NCBI GenBank assembly: GCA_021782195.1
Contig: JAJXVI010000152.1
Coordinates: forward strand, 1 to 6,377
Length of the DNA stretch: 6,377 nt
Direction of reading: 5' to 3'
Origin: a bacterium
Lineage (GTDB): Bacteria; Vulcanimicrobiota; Xenobia; RGZZ01
A program made the position numbers and the translations under genes. Of this stretch, positions 6,274-6,377 are shown piece after piece; position 1 is the stretch's first letter, and the number at the start of each line of letters is the position of its first letter. Below the pieces are notes generated by a model that was not told the origin of the DNA, did not search any database, and worked only from the letters and a program-made list of their open reading frames with translations.

Positions 6274-6304
6274 AAAAAAATTCGGGCCGATCTGTCGGAG
6301 TCCC
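6274..6304 (-). terminator. Possible factor-independent terminator of an upstream - strand gene
   Basis: On the - strand GGG (6304-6302), a 3-base bulge, CCGA, a 4-base CAGA loop, TCGG and CCC (6286-6284) form a bulged GC-rich stem, followed by GAA and then seven T (6280-6274). The stem is short and bulged, but the T-run is well placed. It lies about 40 bases past a - strand TAG at 6348-6346, as expected for the end of a gene to the right of the window, and it would separate that gene from the TPR gene. Confidence 0.4.
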
Positions 6305-6345
6305 TCCCTCCACCATCGTCGGGAAGGCGCGTGGGATGCAGGCGC

Positions 6346-6377
6346 CTACGAAATCTCAAGCAACTTCAACGCAAGAC
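6346..6377 (-). CDS. Possible last codons of a - strand gene entering from the right
   Basis: One - strand frame is open from the right edge and reads LALKLLEIS before TAG at 6348-6346. These nine residues would make an ordinary helical C-terminus, and a candidate terminator follows. The piece is far too short to name or to prove coding. The + strand is also open in all three frames here, so a divergent + strand gene is an alternative: ATG at 6336 with GGGAAGG 8 bases before it, or ATG at 6269 without a ribosome site. Confidence 0.25.
   Translation of the reverse strand, partial: LALKLLEIS

Noticed and set aside
6250..6275. TTGACA on the - strand (6275-6270) as a promoter -35 box for the TPR gene
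   Set aside because: No acceptable -10 box lies 16-18 bases downstream (the sequence there is GC-rich GCGTGG), and the TTGACA overlaps the T-run of the candidate terminator.

Overview
The window is GC-rich, almost fully coding bacterial DNA: four co-directional genes on the + strand (to position 5176) face one gene on the - strand, with only 7 bases between them. GC-rich composition, an intact IspE (the non-mevalonate isoprenoid route), an HD-GYP signalling protein and a TTG start all fit a free-living, high-GC bacterium. The set ispE / divergent nucleotidyltransferase / GAF-HD-GYP reminds me of Armatimonadota-type genomes, but that placement is a weak impression and cannot be settled from this window. 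I see no tRNA, rRNA, CRISPR array, insertion sequence or phage gene.

Layout. 2-1294 (+): C-terminal two thirds of a DUF3857 / transglutaminase-like protein, cut by the left edge, in which the expected catalytic Cys and His are replaced. 1300-2232 (+): ispE, the CDP-ME kinase of the MEP pathway, with all kinase motifs. 2229-3011 (+): a MobA/IspD-fold nucleotidyltransferase of unknown substrate, overlapping ispE by ATGA. 3014-5176 (+): a soluble cyclic-di-GMP phosphodiesterase-type protein with a divergent PocR-like sensor, two GAF domains and an HD-GYP domain. Spacings of 5, -4 and 2 bases indicate one transcription unit. 5130-5161: a perfect 12-bp hairpin inside the end of the HD-GYP gene, probably the transcript end between the convergent genes. 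5184-6125 (-): a TPR protein with an acidic, proline-rich N-terminal linker, best started at a TTG with a strong Shine-Dalgarno sequence. 6126-6377: non-coding or uncertain; it holds a likely - strand terminator and perhaps the last codons of another - strand gene entering from the right.

How the genes may work together. Only IspE has a firm metabolic role. Translational coupling of the nucleotidyltransferase to IspE suggests a shared physiological context, perhaps isoprenoid or nucleotide-sugar supply for the envelope, but this is inference; the same tight packing also links a signalling protein with no obvious pathway relation. The most interesting points are the apparent pseudo-transglutaminase, the unusual GYP motif spacing and cysteine-poor PocR-like sensor of the HD-GYP protein, the nucleotidyltransferase lacking the usual GxGxR loop, and the twice-used LLPWPD peptide in the TPR protein. 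None of these amounts to a clearly new defence or mobile system.
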